Positions 1 to 13,525 of a DNA stretch of 64,000 nucleotides are shown here, piece by piece. Location: the NCBI RefSeq assembly GCF_965638725.1, contig NC_134949.1, positions 132,414,969-132,478,968 of the forward strand, in the 5' to 3' direction. Numbering within the stretch: position 1 is the stretch's first letter; each line of letters opens with the position of its first letter. Source of the DNA: Aptenodytes patagonicus (lineage: Eukaryota > Chordata > Aves > Sphenisciformes > Spheniscidae). The position numbers were made by a program, and so were the translations under genes. The notes under the pieces were generated by a model. That model ran no database searches. It was not told the DNA's origin and was given only the letters and a program-made list of their open reading frames with translations.

Positions 1-2190
1 TAGTAGCAGTAAGGTAAAGATGGTGAGAGCTTAATCCATCTTAATAACACACTGGTTGTGACAGACTTCTGGGAACAGATAGACCACCTAAGAGAAGTTG
101 GCAGTGATGGAAAGACCCCACCCTGTTAGTTTGGATGATGAGGTTATTCAGCACGACACCCATAGGAGGGAGACCAGGCAAATCACCTCATTGGCAGAGC
201 AGCTGCGAGTTGTGTTTTTATTTGCAACATCCATGGCAGTGTGATTGACAACCAGTCACAATATCGTGTGGCATCCCTGGGAGAATACTAGCACCAATTA
301 CCCTCTATCAGTTGAATTCACTGACTATAGGTGGCTCCACAAAGTTCAGTGAGGGGGGGTGTCTAGTTTATATCCATTTACAGATGTATGAAGGAATCTA
401 GTTAACATACTTCATTAAAATTCATTTATTGATGATAGTATTTAACACAGATACCCACAAAATGGCAAGTATAGAAACAATGTTTTGTACTGATCTTAAC
501 AGAATATCAAAATTCTGAAGTAAAATAATTTATTGCACCCTGTAAACAAAATCACTCATTAAACAAGAAACACTCCACCTTTCCTTGGTATAACTTTTTC
601 AGGTCTTAAAATTCATTCATTTATAATGGGGCACTCCAGATGCTCTGCTACATTGCACTTGCTGTGACCATTTGTACCTCTATAACATAGGTGCAATTTT
701 TGTGTATATCAGATGCATTGTACTCTTGTCATCTGGCAGTATGTTAGGCTCTCTTGGCACACACACTCTCTTGGATAAAAAGGTATTCTTATGGCCAAAA
801 GCACGGAAATGAGACTTTAAAGCATAAACAAAAAATTCTAATATTAATCTTGCTGATGCAGGTACTTACAACTTTGACTCCTACACCTATTACACAATTA
901 AGAACTAGTCTCTCATAGCAAGACCTGAATGATGTACAATAGTGCCTTTGGGTAAGATGAACTTTCGAAAGTTAGTGAAACATATGCATCACCCAAATCA
1001 ATCTATCATTACCGAAAGAGACTACAGAGAAAAAAAACACCCAACCTGTAGAAACTCAGAATGTCTGAACACAGTTTTAAGGGACTCCTAGGAATAACAT
1101 TATTGTTTACTAAATGTATAGAACACCATGCTTTGCCCTCACCTTCCTTCAGTGGATATCTGCTTGTGATACAATATCTTCACCTGTCACCCACCAAGGC
1201 AGAGATTCCTCTTCTTTTCCAGTTAGGTTTGGACACACCACCAAAAAAACCCCCAGAATTTCTCCCATAGAATTCGGAATTCATCTCAGTCTTAACATGG
1301 TAAAACTGAACTTACTTTCTTTCTAAGTGAATCATCCTTTCTTCTTCTAGCAATTCTTCTGGTCACCAAGCTCTTAACTACAGCTCAAAACCTTCACCTC
1401 CTCTTCTCTCTTCTGTATAGCCATATCTGTTCCTGCTATTAAGAAATCCTGCAAAACTTGCCTCAGTTTCTCCAAAAAACATCAATTACTCCATTAGCAT
1501 TGACAAAACTTGTCATATCTTATCTCAACAACTTGATCTACATCTTTTTTGATCTGAGAGCAGGAATTGTATTCAGCTTGCTTGTGAAATACCTAGAAGT
1601 TGTGTAAGCTATTTGACCTTTGACTATTGTGAAGAAGTGACATTATCTTCACTTTCTTGTGTAAATCATACTCCAGTTAGACAACAGCTTTGGATTCTTA
1701 ACAGGTTCCATTTAGTTTAGGCGATTTCCTCATCCAAGAATAAAACCAGAGGCCTGACATTAGCATTTGACCACATAAAACACATCACTTTTCTGTGATG
1801 TAATTTTTAAAAAAGATACACACATTGTGTCAGCCCTTTGTCAGAGATGAATGCTTGTAACGAAGGAGTATTCTGACTGGCTAGGAAATACAATTGTGCA
1901 AATTTCTCATTTGTTATGGAAACAGAAATACTGTCTATGATGCCCAGGTCTAGAAGGCATCAAGACATTTGGATCCAGTTAAGGTATACTCACTGCTATA
2001 TTGATGCAACTGCCTACCTTTAGGTAGATGTGGAAATGGGTTATAAACAGTTGACAGGTATGAATATGCCAACCTAAATCATGTTTGCCAGCATCCATAT
2101 GCATGCCTCTAATGTTACAATTTGAGGATTTTATAAACAAAAACTGTGGATACAAGTGGCTAATTTTTAAGTACTTTGTCCAATTACCAC

Positions 2191-2233
2191 TTTTTCTTTT
2201 TCTTTTTTTCTTTTTTTTTTGGGGGGGGGCGGG
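2191..2233 (+). repeat. Low-complexity T-rich then G-rich tract
   Basis: A pyrimidine run of T with scattered C passes directly into a run of nine or ten G followed by CGGG. The abrupt T-to-G switch is a simple-sequence tract. No function is claimed. Confidence 0.8.
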
Positions 2234-5200
2234 CATCTTATGGCAGGAGTTCTCATGCAGATATAGGGGTATGCTGAAGCTGATAATAATATTCATAGTA
2301 TCATGATACTATTGTCAAAAGTTACTTAATACTGTTAAAAAGTTAATTGAATACAAATGTTATTTTTATATATGTATGAAATGTTTGAGAAGGTTGGTTT
2401 TAATCATAAATAACTGAGTTTGTTTTTGTCTTTTGATATAGTTTTCCACTTCTAAGAATGCATCCTTCCAAGATAATTTCTTCTGAGAATTTAGGCTAGC
2501 TTAGTTCATATTTTTCTTGAACCAGTCATAATGCTTCCTGGAGCAGGCTTTCCCATGAGTTGGATCCAAAAAACCCACAAAAGATTCTGATCCAGCCAAA
2601 ACCCCATAAAGTAAATATCATTCATAAACCTTTATGGAACGGCTTTGTTAACATAGGCAACTCATCTTCACTGCAGCAGTCAATAATAAAGCACTCTTCC
2701 TGAGCTCCTGCTCTGATTAAATTACATTTTAACAAATCTTAAACTCGAATGAGCTCTTGTTTATGAAGCGAGTAAAGGGCACTATTATTTTTCTCTACAT
2801 TGGTAATGGGCATATATTCTTATATCGTCAGCTGTTATTCCTGACAATGACAACAGATGAAAAAACCAGACATTTGCAAGATACGGCAAAACTACAGCAC
2901 ACCATAAATGTTAATAGCTTTATTCATTTCAGATCTGGAATGTGACAAAATGACTCATGCTGGAGAACAGACTTCCTGGATCACAATGTGAGGTAGGAAA
3001 TGAAATTAGAGATGGTTAACAGCAAGCATTTCAGCTCAGTGTTCAACACACATTCTTGAAACATTTGTCCAAAATGTGTCCCTCTCCTGAGGTTTGAAAG
3101 AACTTGTATCATTTTTTCATATTGTCTCTCATTTCCTCAACTCCTCATTTTTACCTGGTGATGAAGGTCTGAATTACCCCTTCTGTTTCTCATGATAGTG
3201 GTTGCAGACTGAATAGAAACAAGAGCAATAGAAATCTGCCTTAAAGGTTTGCTCTTGTGGAATTTCCTTCCCACATTTCGATCCAATAAGATCCTAGCTT
3301 GGGAAATGCTGCTCTGAACAGAAGCAATATGAATGCTACACAGACACAAAATAAGTGTGTTTTGGCATGGAAATAGATTGATCATCTCTGCTTGAATCTG
3401 CTAATGTCATCTTATCATCTAATGGGCTAAATTATACCCTTCTTTTGGTATATGTCATTATATACTTCCATTTATAATGATAATATAGAATAAAATAGAA
3501 CTATATATTTATATAAATGAATAACAAACGAAATTAAAATTTTTAGTGTTATCAAAATGGCTTTTTACTGTTGTCATCATCGGAATCTTTTAACACTGGA
3601 TTTTTTAATTCCAATTTACCATTTCAGGACATTTTGAAAGATAAAACTTCTCCATGGAATAAAAAATAGGAGTTTTCCTCTTTCCTACTGGTAACTCAAA
3701 GTATTTTTTTGAATGTGAAAGATGCTTCACTGAAGTCTGTTCACATGACAAAGTTTAGCTTTCATGTTTCTTTTCTTTCCATCGCTGTCATTATTTAAGT
3801 ATCTTATAATATGTTAATATTCAAAAACAGATGACATGATCTGTTCATGACAGGGTCGTTCTCTCATCACACATGAAGCATGGAAAATTCCTTTGAAGTA
3901 TTTTTAGGAGAAGGTTTGGCCACAGAGTTAATTATAGGAAAATGCATTGTTACGGGAGGGATTTATAACTAATCTTGAAAGACTGAATCATTACTTTATT
4001 CATAGGGCATGTTTCTCAATAAAAGCATGAAAAGAAAATTTTCAAAGGCAAGGAACTGTATCTTTCTCATAAGACACAGACAACTATAAAGGATATAGCA
4101 GATGAGAGTAAGTACCATACCAGGCAGACAGGATAATAAACACAATATAAAGGTCAGTTTGGCACTGGCAACCATTAGGGGAGCTTTTCCTGAACAAGTA
4201 CAGCAGACAATCAAAATGAGGTCTCTCCAAGGGGTAAAAAAGCAGCATTCAATGAATCAGACTGGCCTATTATCGAGAAGTCGAAACAGTGTCCATATTC
4301 TTAGTCCATATACAAGTACGAGGCATGGCTGGATTTTTTCCAGAAATGTTTTATTGCTTACTCCAGTGCTTTATGAGACAAAAAGGATGTAATACAACGA
4401 GGCAGAATTAAAAATGTATGTATTTCCTTGTTTTTTATGAGATATATGTTTAAATATCTAGTGCCCTTCAAAAATTTATGGAGGTAGTTCTGGGTTACCC
4501 TGGGATATTGGAATTCCCACAAAATGGCTGCTACTGTCCCTTCACCCAGGCCATGACACACTCACCTCACAATAGGCTGTGATGTCACACTGGTGACTTT
4601 ATAGAGAAGAACTTCCACTACCACTTGCTTGATTCTGCCTATGTTGAGTTAGAACAGACTCAGAATGGCAGATCCTAATATGGACAAGCACATTACATCA
4701 GCACAGTGCAAAAGTTACGTATGTTGTAGCAGTTTTTCATGCCACTACTAGAAAGCAGTGAAGTTGAAGATTTTAAAGACCTTCTGATAAGCAGTGTGTC
4801 ATAGATGAATGTATGTGCTCCCGTAAAAGGCAGTGGGAAGGATTTTAAATTGTGTGAATAAGTAGTCACTTCTACCTGCTCAGAAAAGAAAGAGAAAATG
4901 TATTCTGTAACAACTAATCTCTGATTTATTTGAATAGGATTCTTTTGAAGGATGTCAGCTTAATTGCTTAGGTAAAAGAAAGATACTTTGGATTTATCAA
5001 TATGAAGGTCCTTTAATATTAAAGTTTGCCAACACGAGGAGCTGAAGGAAGTGATTTGGACATAGAGACAGTCACGATATTATATATATAAAAGAAGAAT
5101 GACACCACAGACTGCAGCATTTTTTCCACCGAATAAAATTTTGTTAACTTGGGTTAGAATATGACTCATGCAGTGTCAAGGACAGATAAGAAAGCAGAGC

Positions 5201-8200
5201 TTATAAAAATAAAGATAAGGATAAAGCAGACGAATATATACATATTCACGGTTCATCATATTTAGATGTGGTTTTAAATCTTACTTTTATTGATTGAGAC
5301 AGGATTTAAGACCATTGCTGTTTTCTTTTTTTAGTCAAATTTGGGATTAGCTCAGTGATAATCAGACTTGGTACAGTGGTATGCTATATAATAGTGTGTC
5401 TGTGGTAACCATTAACAGCTCTACCACTAACAGTTGTATATCACTGTCTGTCAGAAGTATATATTAAGAGTGGGAATCACCTTACTTTAGCTGTTTGAAA
5501 TTTAGGTGTCTAGATTAGTCAATCATTCAGGCTCCTTCTGTAGTCAATAGGCACTTTCAGAGGGTGATTCATCCCATACTAATATAGGGGTGGATGAATC
5601 ATCCCCCAAAGATGCCTCTTTCCTTCCCAAGAGCTATACTTTTCCTACCAAGAAAAAAAAAAAACAACCATGTGGCCTCTGTTTCCAATTCTAACTAATA
5701 AATGTAGCTGAAATTTCAAAAATCAGTTACTGCAAGAAACTGCTGCACATCGTCTATAGGCTGAAAAGTATTCACGTAAATTATCTGGCAAATAATATCA
5801 AATGACAAATGTGTTGGGGAGGATTGTCGGCAGTTTGTTAACCAGTTGCAAACAGAAGAGTATTTGTTGAGCCATATACGAAAATATAGTGCTATATAAT
5901 TTTAAAAAAGACTGCCATTGATCGTTGCGTAAAATAAAACTGCAGCTTGTGTTTTCTTAGCTCTGTGACAGCGGTTTTAATTGGGGTTTGGAGGGGATAG
6001 TGGCTGCTTGCCAGTGCTATATGCAATCATCCAGCTGTTCAGATAGTTAAAGACCTTAAGATGTAATAGCAAAGGAGCTGGCAGACACTCAGTCTGCCTG
6101 CTAGAGACCAGTGAGCATCCTAGCAAGCTATTTAAGACTTTATTTAATATGGCAGTCATTAACAGTCAGAGAAAAAAGGAAGAAGAACTGTGTAACTGAT
6201 TAGCTAGAAACACACAAATTTATACAGATTAAGGTGCTCCACTATGCATGGCATTGACTTCATCTAACAACACCTTTTACTTTTTAATTTGATTAAACTA
6301 TTAAAAAGTCTGAAACTATAAATATCTATTCTATATTGATAGCACAGGATGCTGTCAGCTGAATTTAATATTAAGAGGGAATTATTGCATAAACCAGCAG
6401 TGGACTATCAAGTTTTCAGATTGAAAGTCTTGGCCCTTCCCATGTGGAACTTGGCGCTCTGGCTCCTGATGAATTGTTCTTCCGTCAAAATGGTAACCTG
6501 AAGGATCAGTTCGTTGGAAAAAAGAAACCATTTAAGGAATGTGTTATGAAGATGTTGTGTACAGTTATATCAAGACTAGGAAAAAAACCATCAAAACAAT
6601 ACCAAATCATAACTGTATTTGTTCCCATCTCTGCAGTTCATCTACAATGGAAGAAACTACGTTCAACTTTAAATAGAAGAAAAACTACCTCAGAAATAGG
6701 CTTATAGTGGAACAGGCTGGGTTTTTTATTATCTATTGATCACATTTTGACCTCAGTTGCTCACCGGCACTATCATTAATTTCAGTGGGCTACATCAGAG
6801 CAAAGGAAGGTTGAACTGCACCTTGTACTGTTCTGTGAGTAATGGCATATAACTATTGCTGTAGAAAGATCTTATTTTACTTAACTTTTTTTAATATACT
6901 GAAAGACAAGTAATAAGTTTGCTTTTGTAAGGTCAGCAAGAAACAGTGACCATGGTTTCAGTAGTCAATCACACATCAAATCATATAAAAGAGCTATTTT
7001 ATGTTCATTTATACATTTTAGATTTATTAGGTAGCTTTTTAATGTTTTGTATTAGACTCATACCTAAGACCTTACAAACAGTCATGAGTCTGCTGTACTA
7101 TAAGAAAATGTGGAACAATTAATAACAAGGTCTATCAAGATATTTCATCTCTGAGGTCTTTACCTTGTCATACCATCCACCACAACTAGGACTTCTTTCA
7201 GAGCCCTAGTGATTTCAACTCTGGCTTACTTGAGCATTACAGATCTGTTGCAGGAGAAGCAATTACCACTTCAGGCCTTTTTTCTAGCCGCCATCACACT
7301 GAACCCTGCATTCTGATGAGCAGTCTGTGTTTACATCCTACAGAAAAAGAAAATCAGCTAAAATCATATGATAAAAATAAAAATGAAGATAGTTTAAAAA
7401 ATGATATAATTGAGTTAACATGCCAGTTAGCTTAGCAGTTGTTTCTTGACATACTGACAGAAAAGCTTTGAAAAATCTAATTCCTTCTCAGGTGGGAGCT
7501 TGCCCCAGGAAGTAATTTTGAGAGAAATTTTAGCAATTTGGCAGCACCACCTCCACTTTAGCTGAGTTGCTAATTGGTACTAATTGGAAACTGATTAGTA
7601 CTAATCGGGAAACTACCACCTATGCCTCTTCAAGCAATAACACAAATAATTCAGTAGTATCCCACGTCTGCAAGCATATCATTATGCTGGGGTCCCTGCT
7701 TCCTTGTGTTAATTCATTAGTAAGTAGGCTGCAAGGTCACACAATGGTAACATCATCCATCTTGTTTGCAAATAGTCGAACATCCTGTCAGTGCACAATA
7801 AATAACAAGTAAATCATAATAACGGCCCATATCAGCCCCAAGAGATATACATAAGAAAACTTCCGTGACTTTTCTCTTACACATTTTGCATCCCATGAAA
7901 ATGGAGATCTATGTGAGAGCAAGGGTGTGTGATTTGATGGGGATCTCAGAGCATTAAATCTCCTTTTTCTCCACTGCAAATTATTCTAATATCATCTGGA
8001 AAAAGTCATATGGTTAAGGCCTGAATTATTTTTTTAATAGGTCCCACGTGGCCAAGGCCATTATAAAAAACTATAGCTTTAAATGGCCTTAACAGTACAG
8101 CTCCATAACAGCATGGATTAGAGAATAAATGCTGGGCCTGAGATGCCCTGGGAGGTCGCTGTGGGAGGTCCCTGTTCCACTGCCAAGATGCGTTTAAGAC

Positions 8201-10076
8201 TGCCCCAAACCTCATGTGGACTATGAGGTCATGTATGAATGCAGATCCTAGAGTCCAGGGTGGGAACCACTAGTTTAATGAGGAAAAAATATCAACACAA
8301 ACAAACAAACGAAAAACCCACTAGTTTCAGAAAACCACAGAATTTCTTTTTCTTGTACAATTTTGATCACGCTTTACACAGTGGAATGATCTAGACCAGT
8401 ATCATTTACCAGAAACTTTAAGACAAAAGCTTAAATTAAGCCTTAAATACTGGTGCTCTTTTAATCAAGACAGCAATGGAAAGATGTGGATTTGTTGTAT
8501 AAACATATCAGCAGACTCTTTCCTTCCCTTTGGTAAGAAGTGCAGCATGGTTCAGCTTTTGATGTGCAGATGCTGACATGCTACAGCTGAAAAAAATCAT
8601 GAATTTATGAATATGAAATCCTGGTTTCTTTAGATTCTTTGATCAAATAATAAATCTTCATTTGAGCGATCAGCTCATTTACTACCTAACCCAAAATATG
8701 CTAAGTAGCATTGTTTGTTTATATTTTAAAGCAACCAAACATGATGATCTGAGGAAGAATTTACTGATGTATAAAAACAGAGCAATGCACAGCAATGATA
8801 CTCTTCCTCAGGGTTCTGCAGTACAGGGCAAAGCAGAATCTCTCTTGAAAGCAGTGTTATATTAATACACTAAGATTTCAGAATGATATTCATAAGTCAC
8901 ACCATGCTCTGTTAGGATGTGTTAGGATCCTAACACTCGAAAAAGACATGGGTGGTCAATCTCTTCAGAATAGAAAAGGGGGACCTTAAGAGGGGTCATT
9001 TGTTATTTGGGAGAAAAGCTGATAACAAATCATTAGCAGAATTTTTTGTTTATGTAAAATTATAATCTTAATTCATAAGGGGAGGACGGAACTACGGCTG
9101 TATTTGGGAGAAAGATTGAACAAATCCAACTGCAGAAAGTGCAGCAAAATTTATTCTGGACTGAAAAGCAGAAACTTGTATTACAAATAGTACCTTCTAT
9201 AGAGCAGGAGCTTGCTAGCGATGGCAATCTGTGTAGGAGCTTTTTCCTTTCTGCTTGGTCTCAGCTGGGACCCTGACTCCCCCTCTGAAGAAACAGCAGG
9301 GAGTGGAATTTAGTTCATGGATATCTCCTACCATAATTCCACTCTGACACATCCTAAGCACAGGCTGGCTCTCTCTGTCTGGTTCACCTGGACTTGGTTT
9401 CTTTGCAGGTTTCACCTGTCACTCCAAGGTACCAATCTGAGAGCAGACATAGCCCAGTAGGAGTGGGAGGAATCAAGTAAGTCTTGCACAAAGTATATGA
9501 ATTCATAGGTGTAAGTCTAGAAATACAGAGGATGTTTGTTTCCTTTCTTCTTTTCAACAAATTTTTGTTACCATACTCTTTTGTTCATGAAGACAAAGAA
9601 GGTATTTTGGCCAAATCCTGGTTTTACTGTAAAAAACGTTACCTCTTATCTATTTCTTTTTCAGTGATTATTCTCTAGCACTGGAATAGTTACACAGTGC
9701 ATCCTACAACGTTACTGTAAGACAACCCTTTTAGTTTTATGGGGCCAGAGAAAGATTTCCTATCTACTAAAATGTAGACCTAACTTCTTCAAATAAAGCA
9801 GGACCCTCATGTTTTTATCTGCAGCAGTCTTGCTCCTTCAAAGCAAATGTCTTTTTTGAGCAGAAACTGCCAATCAGGACCAATTGTCTTTTAGTTTTAC
9901 AACAGTGACAAATTATTTTGGGAAGCTATGACTCATTTTACCCCAACCCAGTCAGGATTTTTCCAAGCTGTGCAATCGGTAGGATAAACCCAGCTGTGCC
10001 AAATCATACCCATCTGTTTGAAAATGTGTAAAAAAACTACTCTGGACATAACATACCAGAAGCATGAAGCCAATAA

Positions 10077-10118
10077 ATAAATACATACATACATACATAC
10101 ATATATACACAAATACAT
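10077..10118 (+). repeat. ATAC tetranucleotide microsatellite
   Basis: A run of ATAC units is followed by decayed ATAT and ACAC variants. It generates the Tyr/Val/Cys-rich open frames on the minus strand here, which are not genes. Confidence 0.9.
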
Positions 10119-11900
10119 AAATCTGAGCTCTCTTGACCAAAAATTTTCTCACATTGAAAGAAAAAATATTACAGACCACACTGATGGCTCCCAGTTCTAT
10201 AAAGCAGCACAGAAGAGCATCAGTATATATGTACTTTCTTTCTACTTTATATATTGGATACAACTGGCTTGTTTAACACTTTTATTAACACATTATATAG
10301 AACATAGAGTCTATGACTCCAAAGGAAAAATCCTACAGACCTATGCTTGGAGTGCAACACAGGAAGAATTTATACACCAAGGTCCATGACAGCAATCTAC
10401 AGAAACTGCTTGGGTAGCAGAGAGCCAAGAGCTCTTCAGTTTTCAGCTGTAAAATTTATTAAGTGCCTGAAGTTCTGCTCTGAGCACTTCTAGAGAGGTT
10501 AGCTGTGCAAAATGTCTTAGAAACTCTCCCTTGCCCAAGCCCGTAGGGACTAAGAAACTCAGCATCCCTGAAAATTGCTTGCATCCTGCTGTCTGTGCCA
10601 CAATCTATGCAGGATGTTCACAGTGACCCAGACATTGTTCAGAGAGGCACTATGTAACTGTGGTGGTTTAGCGAGACTCACAGGGGCTCCTTTGCAGCTG
10701 ACGAAACACAACTCATATTTCTACTTCCCTACTTTTGAAGTAAATAAGAATCCTTAATTTCAACTGCCAAATTATTATCTTGCATTCATGTAACTTATTC
10801 AGGTGCTTATATGCAGTCTTTGTTAAATGATACTGGAAGTAAAATACTTCTTTCTTTCATGTAAACACTTAATACATACTTCCATTTAATTTTGTTATTA
10901 ATACTATGCACTTGTTATCCTCCCAAATTAATGAAGTCTCTGTATAAAGAGAATGGTATGAAGGCTGTTAATATTCAGTTCCAAATTAATAGGACTATTA
11001 TCAGTTAGATTAGCTGACCTGCTGCTGTGAGTTGCACTTGCCTAGGTGGTCCCCTCAAGCACTAGTTTTCTGAATGGCAGTGGACAATCTCATACCTGTC
11101 ACTTGTACCGGAGGGCAGCAGAGACAACACCTGTGTGCGGTGTGACCAGGTGGATGATCTGCTCAGTCTGGTGGCAGAGCTGAAGGAGGAAGTGGAAAAG
11201 TTAAGGAGTATCCGGGAGTGTGAGAGGGAGATAGATTGGTGGAGCCGCACCCTACCATCCCTGAGGCAAAGGCAGCAGATGGAGGCTCCACAAGAAGCAG
11301 AGGATCCCCTGCCCTCTTGCCACCAGGCAGAAGGAGGGGACCTAAGTGACGGGGGGAATTGGAAACAGGCCCCCACTCGGGGTGCCAGGCGAATCCCTTC
11401 CCTGCCTCCTCCACCTTCCCAGTTGCCCTTACACAACAGATACGGGGCCCTGGAACTTGAGGGCCAGGCAAATGAGGATGTAGATGAAGGTCCATCCAGG
11501 GGGTCGCCTAGGGTGAGGCAGTCAGCTCCACGCATTATGACTGCCTCTGCTAAGAAAAAAAGGAGGGTAATTGTCGTAGGCGATTCCCTTCTGAGGGGAA
11601 CAGAGGGCCCAATATGCTGACCGGACCCGTCCCACAGGGAAGTCTGCTGCTTCCCTGGGGCCCAGGTCAGAGACATCACTAGGAAGCTCCCTGGTCTGGT
11701 ACGGCCTTCTGACTACTACCCGCTGTTGGTTATACAGGCTGGCAGTGATGAGGTTGCAGAGAGAAGTCCAGAAGCGATCAAAAGGGACTTCAGGGCACTG
11801 GGGCGAGTGGTTGAAGGGTCAGGAGCACAGGTAGTGTTCTGTCCTGATTCAATCCCTACAGTGGCAGGGAAGAATACTGAAAGGAACAGGAAAACACACC

Positions 11901-12446
11901 TGTCCTGGTTTCGGCAGGGATAGAGTTAATTTCCTTCCTAGTAGCTGGTACAGTGCTGTGGTTTGGATTTAGGAGGAGAACAAAGTTGATAACACACCAA
12001 TGTTTTAGTTGTTGCTAGGTAATGCTTACACTAGCCAAGGACTTTTTAGTTTCCCATGCTCTGCCGACTGAGAAGGCTGGAGGTGCACAAGAAGCTGGGA
12101 GGGGGCACAGCCAAACTGGCCCCAGGGACATTCCATACCATGTGACGTCATGCTCAGTACATAAACTGGGGGAAGCTGGCCGGGGGGGCCGCTGCTCGGG
12201 GACTGGCTGGGCATCGGTCGGCGGGTGGTGAGCAATTGTACTGTGCATCACTTGTTTTGTGTATTATTATCATATTATTATTATTATTATCATCATTTTA
12301 TTTCAATTATTAAACTGTTTTTTATCTCAACCCACGAGTTTTTCTCACTTGTGCTCTTCCAATTCTCTCCCCCATCCCACCGGGTGGGGGGGAGTGAGCA
12401 AGCGGCTGCGTGGTGCTCAGTTGCCGACTGAGATTAAACCACGACA
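11901..12446 (+). mobile_element. Solo ERVL-type LTR inserted in CR1 ORF1
   Basis: A 546-bp LTR begins TGTCCTGGTTTCGG and ends TTAAACCACGACA, with short inverted termini TGTC(C/G)TGG. It shares its whole length with the LTRs at 57841-58366 and 62951-63493 but differs from both at scattered sites, for example around 11960-12000 and 12050-12090. It therefore belongs to an older insertion or another subfamily. It has a perfect CRE (12143-12150), a TACATAAA TATA-like box just downstream, an ATT-rich tract and an ATTAAA polyadenylation signal near 12310. No internal retroviral sequence remains, so it is a solo LTR left by recombination between two LTRs. Confidence 0.95.
12143..12150 (+). promoter_or_regulatory. 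Perfect CRE palindrome TGACGTCA in solo LTR
   Basis: TGACGTCA, the consensus CREB/ATF site, lies about 8 bp upstream of a TACATAAA TATA-like element. It is conserved in all three LTR copies of this window (also 58122-58129 minus and 63184-63191 plus), although it contains a CpG that would be expected to decay. Confidence 0.7.
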
Positions 12447-12682
12447 ACACCTGATCAACGCGTGGCTCAGGGGCTGGTGCCATCGGAGGAATTTTGGCTT
12501 TTTTGATCATGGGGAGGTTTACACGGCACCGGGCCTGCTGGCGACAGATGGAGTTCAGCTGTCTCACAGGGGGAAAAGGATTCTCGCTCATGAATTGGCG
12601 GGCTCATCGAGAGGGCTTTAAACTAGGTTTGAAGAGGGAAGGGGATAAAACCAGGCTCACTAGAGATGAGCCGAGGGGTGGC

Positions 12683-13525
12683 ATGCCAATGCTGGGGGAA
12701 AAATCGATAGCCCAGCTCAAGTGCATCTACACCAATGCACGCAGCATGGGCGGCAAGCAGGAGGAGCTGGAAGCCATTGTGCAGTGGGATAGACATGACT
12801 TAGTTGCCATCACAGAAACATGGTGGGGTGACTCCCACGATTGGAGTGCTGCAATGGATGGCTATAAACTCTTCAGAAGGGACAGGCGAGGAAGGAGAGG
12901 CAGTGGGGTGGCTCTGTACATCAGGGACTGTTTCGATTGTCTAGAGCTCAACGACTGTGATGACGATGATAAGGTTGAGTGCTTATAGGTAAGGATGAGG
13001 GGGAAGGCCAACGAGACAGATATCCTGCTGGGAGTCTGTTATAGACCACCCAACCAGGATGGAGAGGCGGATGAAGCATTCTACAAGCGGCTGGCAGAAG
13101 TCTCTCAACCGCTAGCCCTTGTTCTCGTGGGGGACTTCAACTTCCTGGACGTCTGCTGGAAATACAACACGGCAGAGAGGAAACAGTCTAGGAGGTTCCT
13201 GGAGTGTGTGGAAGACAACTTCCTGACACAGCTGGTAAGTGAGCCTACCAGGGGAGGTGCCTCACTCGACCTGCTGTTTACAAACAGAGAAGGACTGGTG
13301 GGAGATGTGGTGGTCGGAGGCTGTCTTGGGCTTAGCGACCATGAAATGGTAGAATTCTCGATTCTTGGTGAAGTAAGGAGGGGGACCAGCAAAACCGCAA
13401 CCATGGACTTCTGGAGGGCGGACTTTGGCCTGTTCAGGACACTGGTTGAGAGAGTCCCTTGGGAGACAGTCCTGAAGGGCAAGGGGTCCAGGAAGGCTGG
13501 ACGATCTTCAAGAAGGAAGTCTTAA
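12683..13525 (+). pseudogene. CR1 ORF2 N-terminal part: APE-type endonuclease
   Basis: This part nicks target DNA to start reverse transcription. The first in-frame Met (12683) is followed by LKCIYTNARSM, the typical start of a CR1 endonuclease. Catalytic blocks are visible in order: ITETWW (metal-binding Glu), GSGVALYIR, CYRPPN, LVGDFNF (Asp/Asn) and LSDHEMVEF (Asp-His). The frame is broken by TAG at 12986-12988, between the GVALYI and CYRPP blocks, where the family usually has Trp. It is then lost by a frameshift near 13490, after which the protein continues in the overlapping frame that starts upstream at 13459. Confidence 0.93.

Larger units (their letters stand above)
1..11079. other. 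Gene-free AT-rich intergenic DNA
   Basis: I see no convincing gene. The open frames here are short (under about 105 residues), lack recognisable domains and are what AT-rich vertebrate DNA gives by chance. The stretch holds homopolymer and microsatellite tracts, listed separately where notable. Around 5480-5600 there is a stretch resembling very old amniote interspersed repeats, but it is too degraded to assign. No tRNA, rRNA or CpG island was recognised. Confidence 0.7.
11896..12451 (+). repeat. 5-bp target-site duplication ACACC flanking the solo LTR
   Basis: ACACC sits at 11896-11900 immediately before the LTR start (TGTCCTGG) and again at 12447-12451 immediately after its end (CCACGACA). 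Removing the LTR and one copy rejoins the CR1 ORF1 reading frame. A 5-bp duplication fits the ERVL (class III) group. Confidence 0.92.
11135..12621 (+). pseudogene. CR1 ORF1, SGNH/GDSL esterase-like, interrupted by a stop and by an LTR
   Basis: CR1 ORF1 proteins bind RNA and many carry an SGNH-type esterase domain. The N-terminal part has a coiled-coil-like stretch (DLLSLVAELKEEVEKLRSIR) followed by a Pro/Glu-rich linker. The esterase begins with VIVVGDSLLRG, which contains the nucleophile GDS motif, at about residue 146. Translation stops at TGA 11618-11620, where the family normally continues; a TGC-TGA context suggests CpG decay of CGA. The same frame then runs on through VIQAGSDE (11726) to the LTR inserted at 11901. 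After the LTR the domain resumes with FFDHGEVY and ends DGVQLSHRGKRILAHELAG. The catalytic DxxH block reads D-G-V-Q, so the usual His is Gln. A 1-nt deletion near 12600 garbles the last residues before a stop at 12621. Confidence 0.88.

Noticed and set aside
10077..10118. CRISPR-like regular repeats
   Set aside because: Tetranucleotide microsatellite without spacers in vertebrate DNA.
11062..11679. 205-residue open frame on the minus strand
   Set aside because: Antisense shadow of CR1 ORF1, Ser/Pro-rich without domains.
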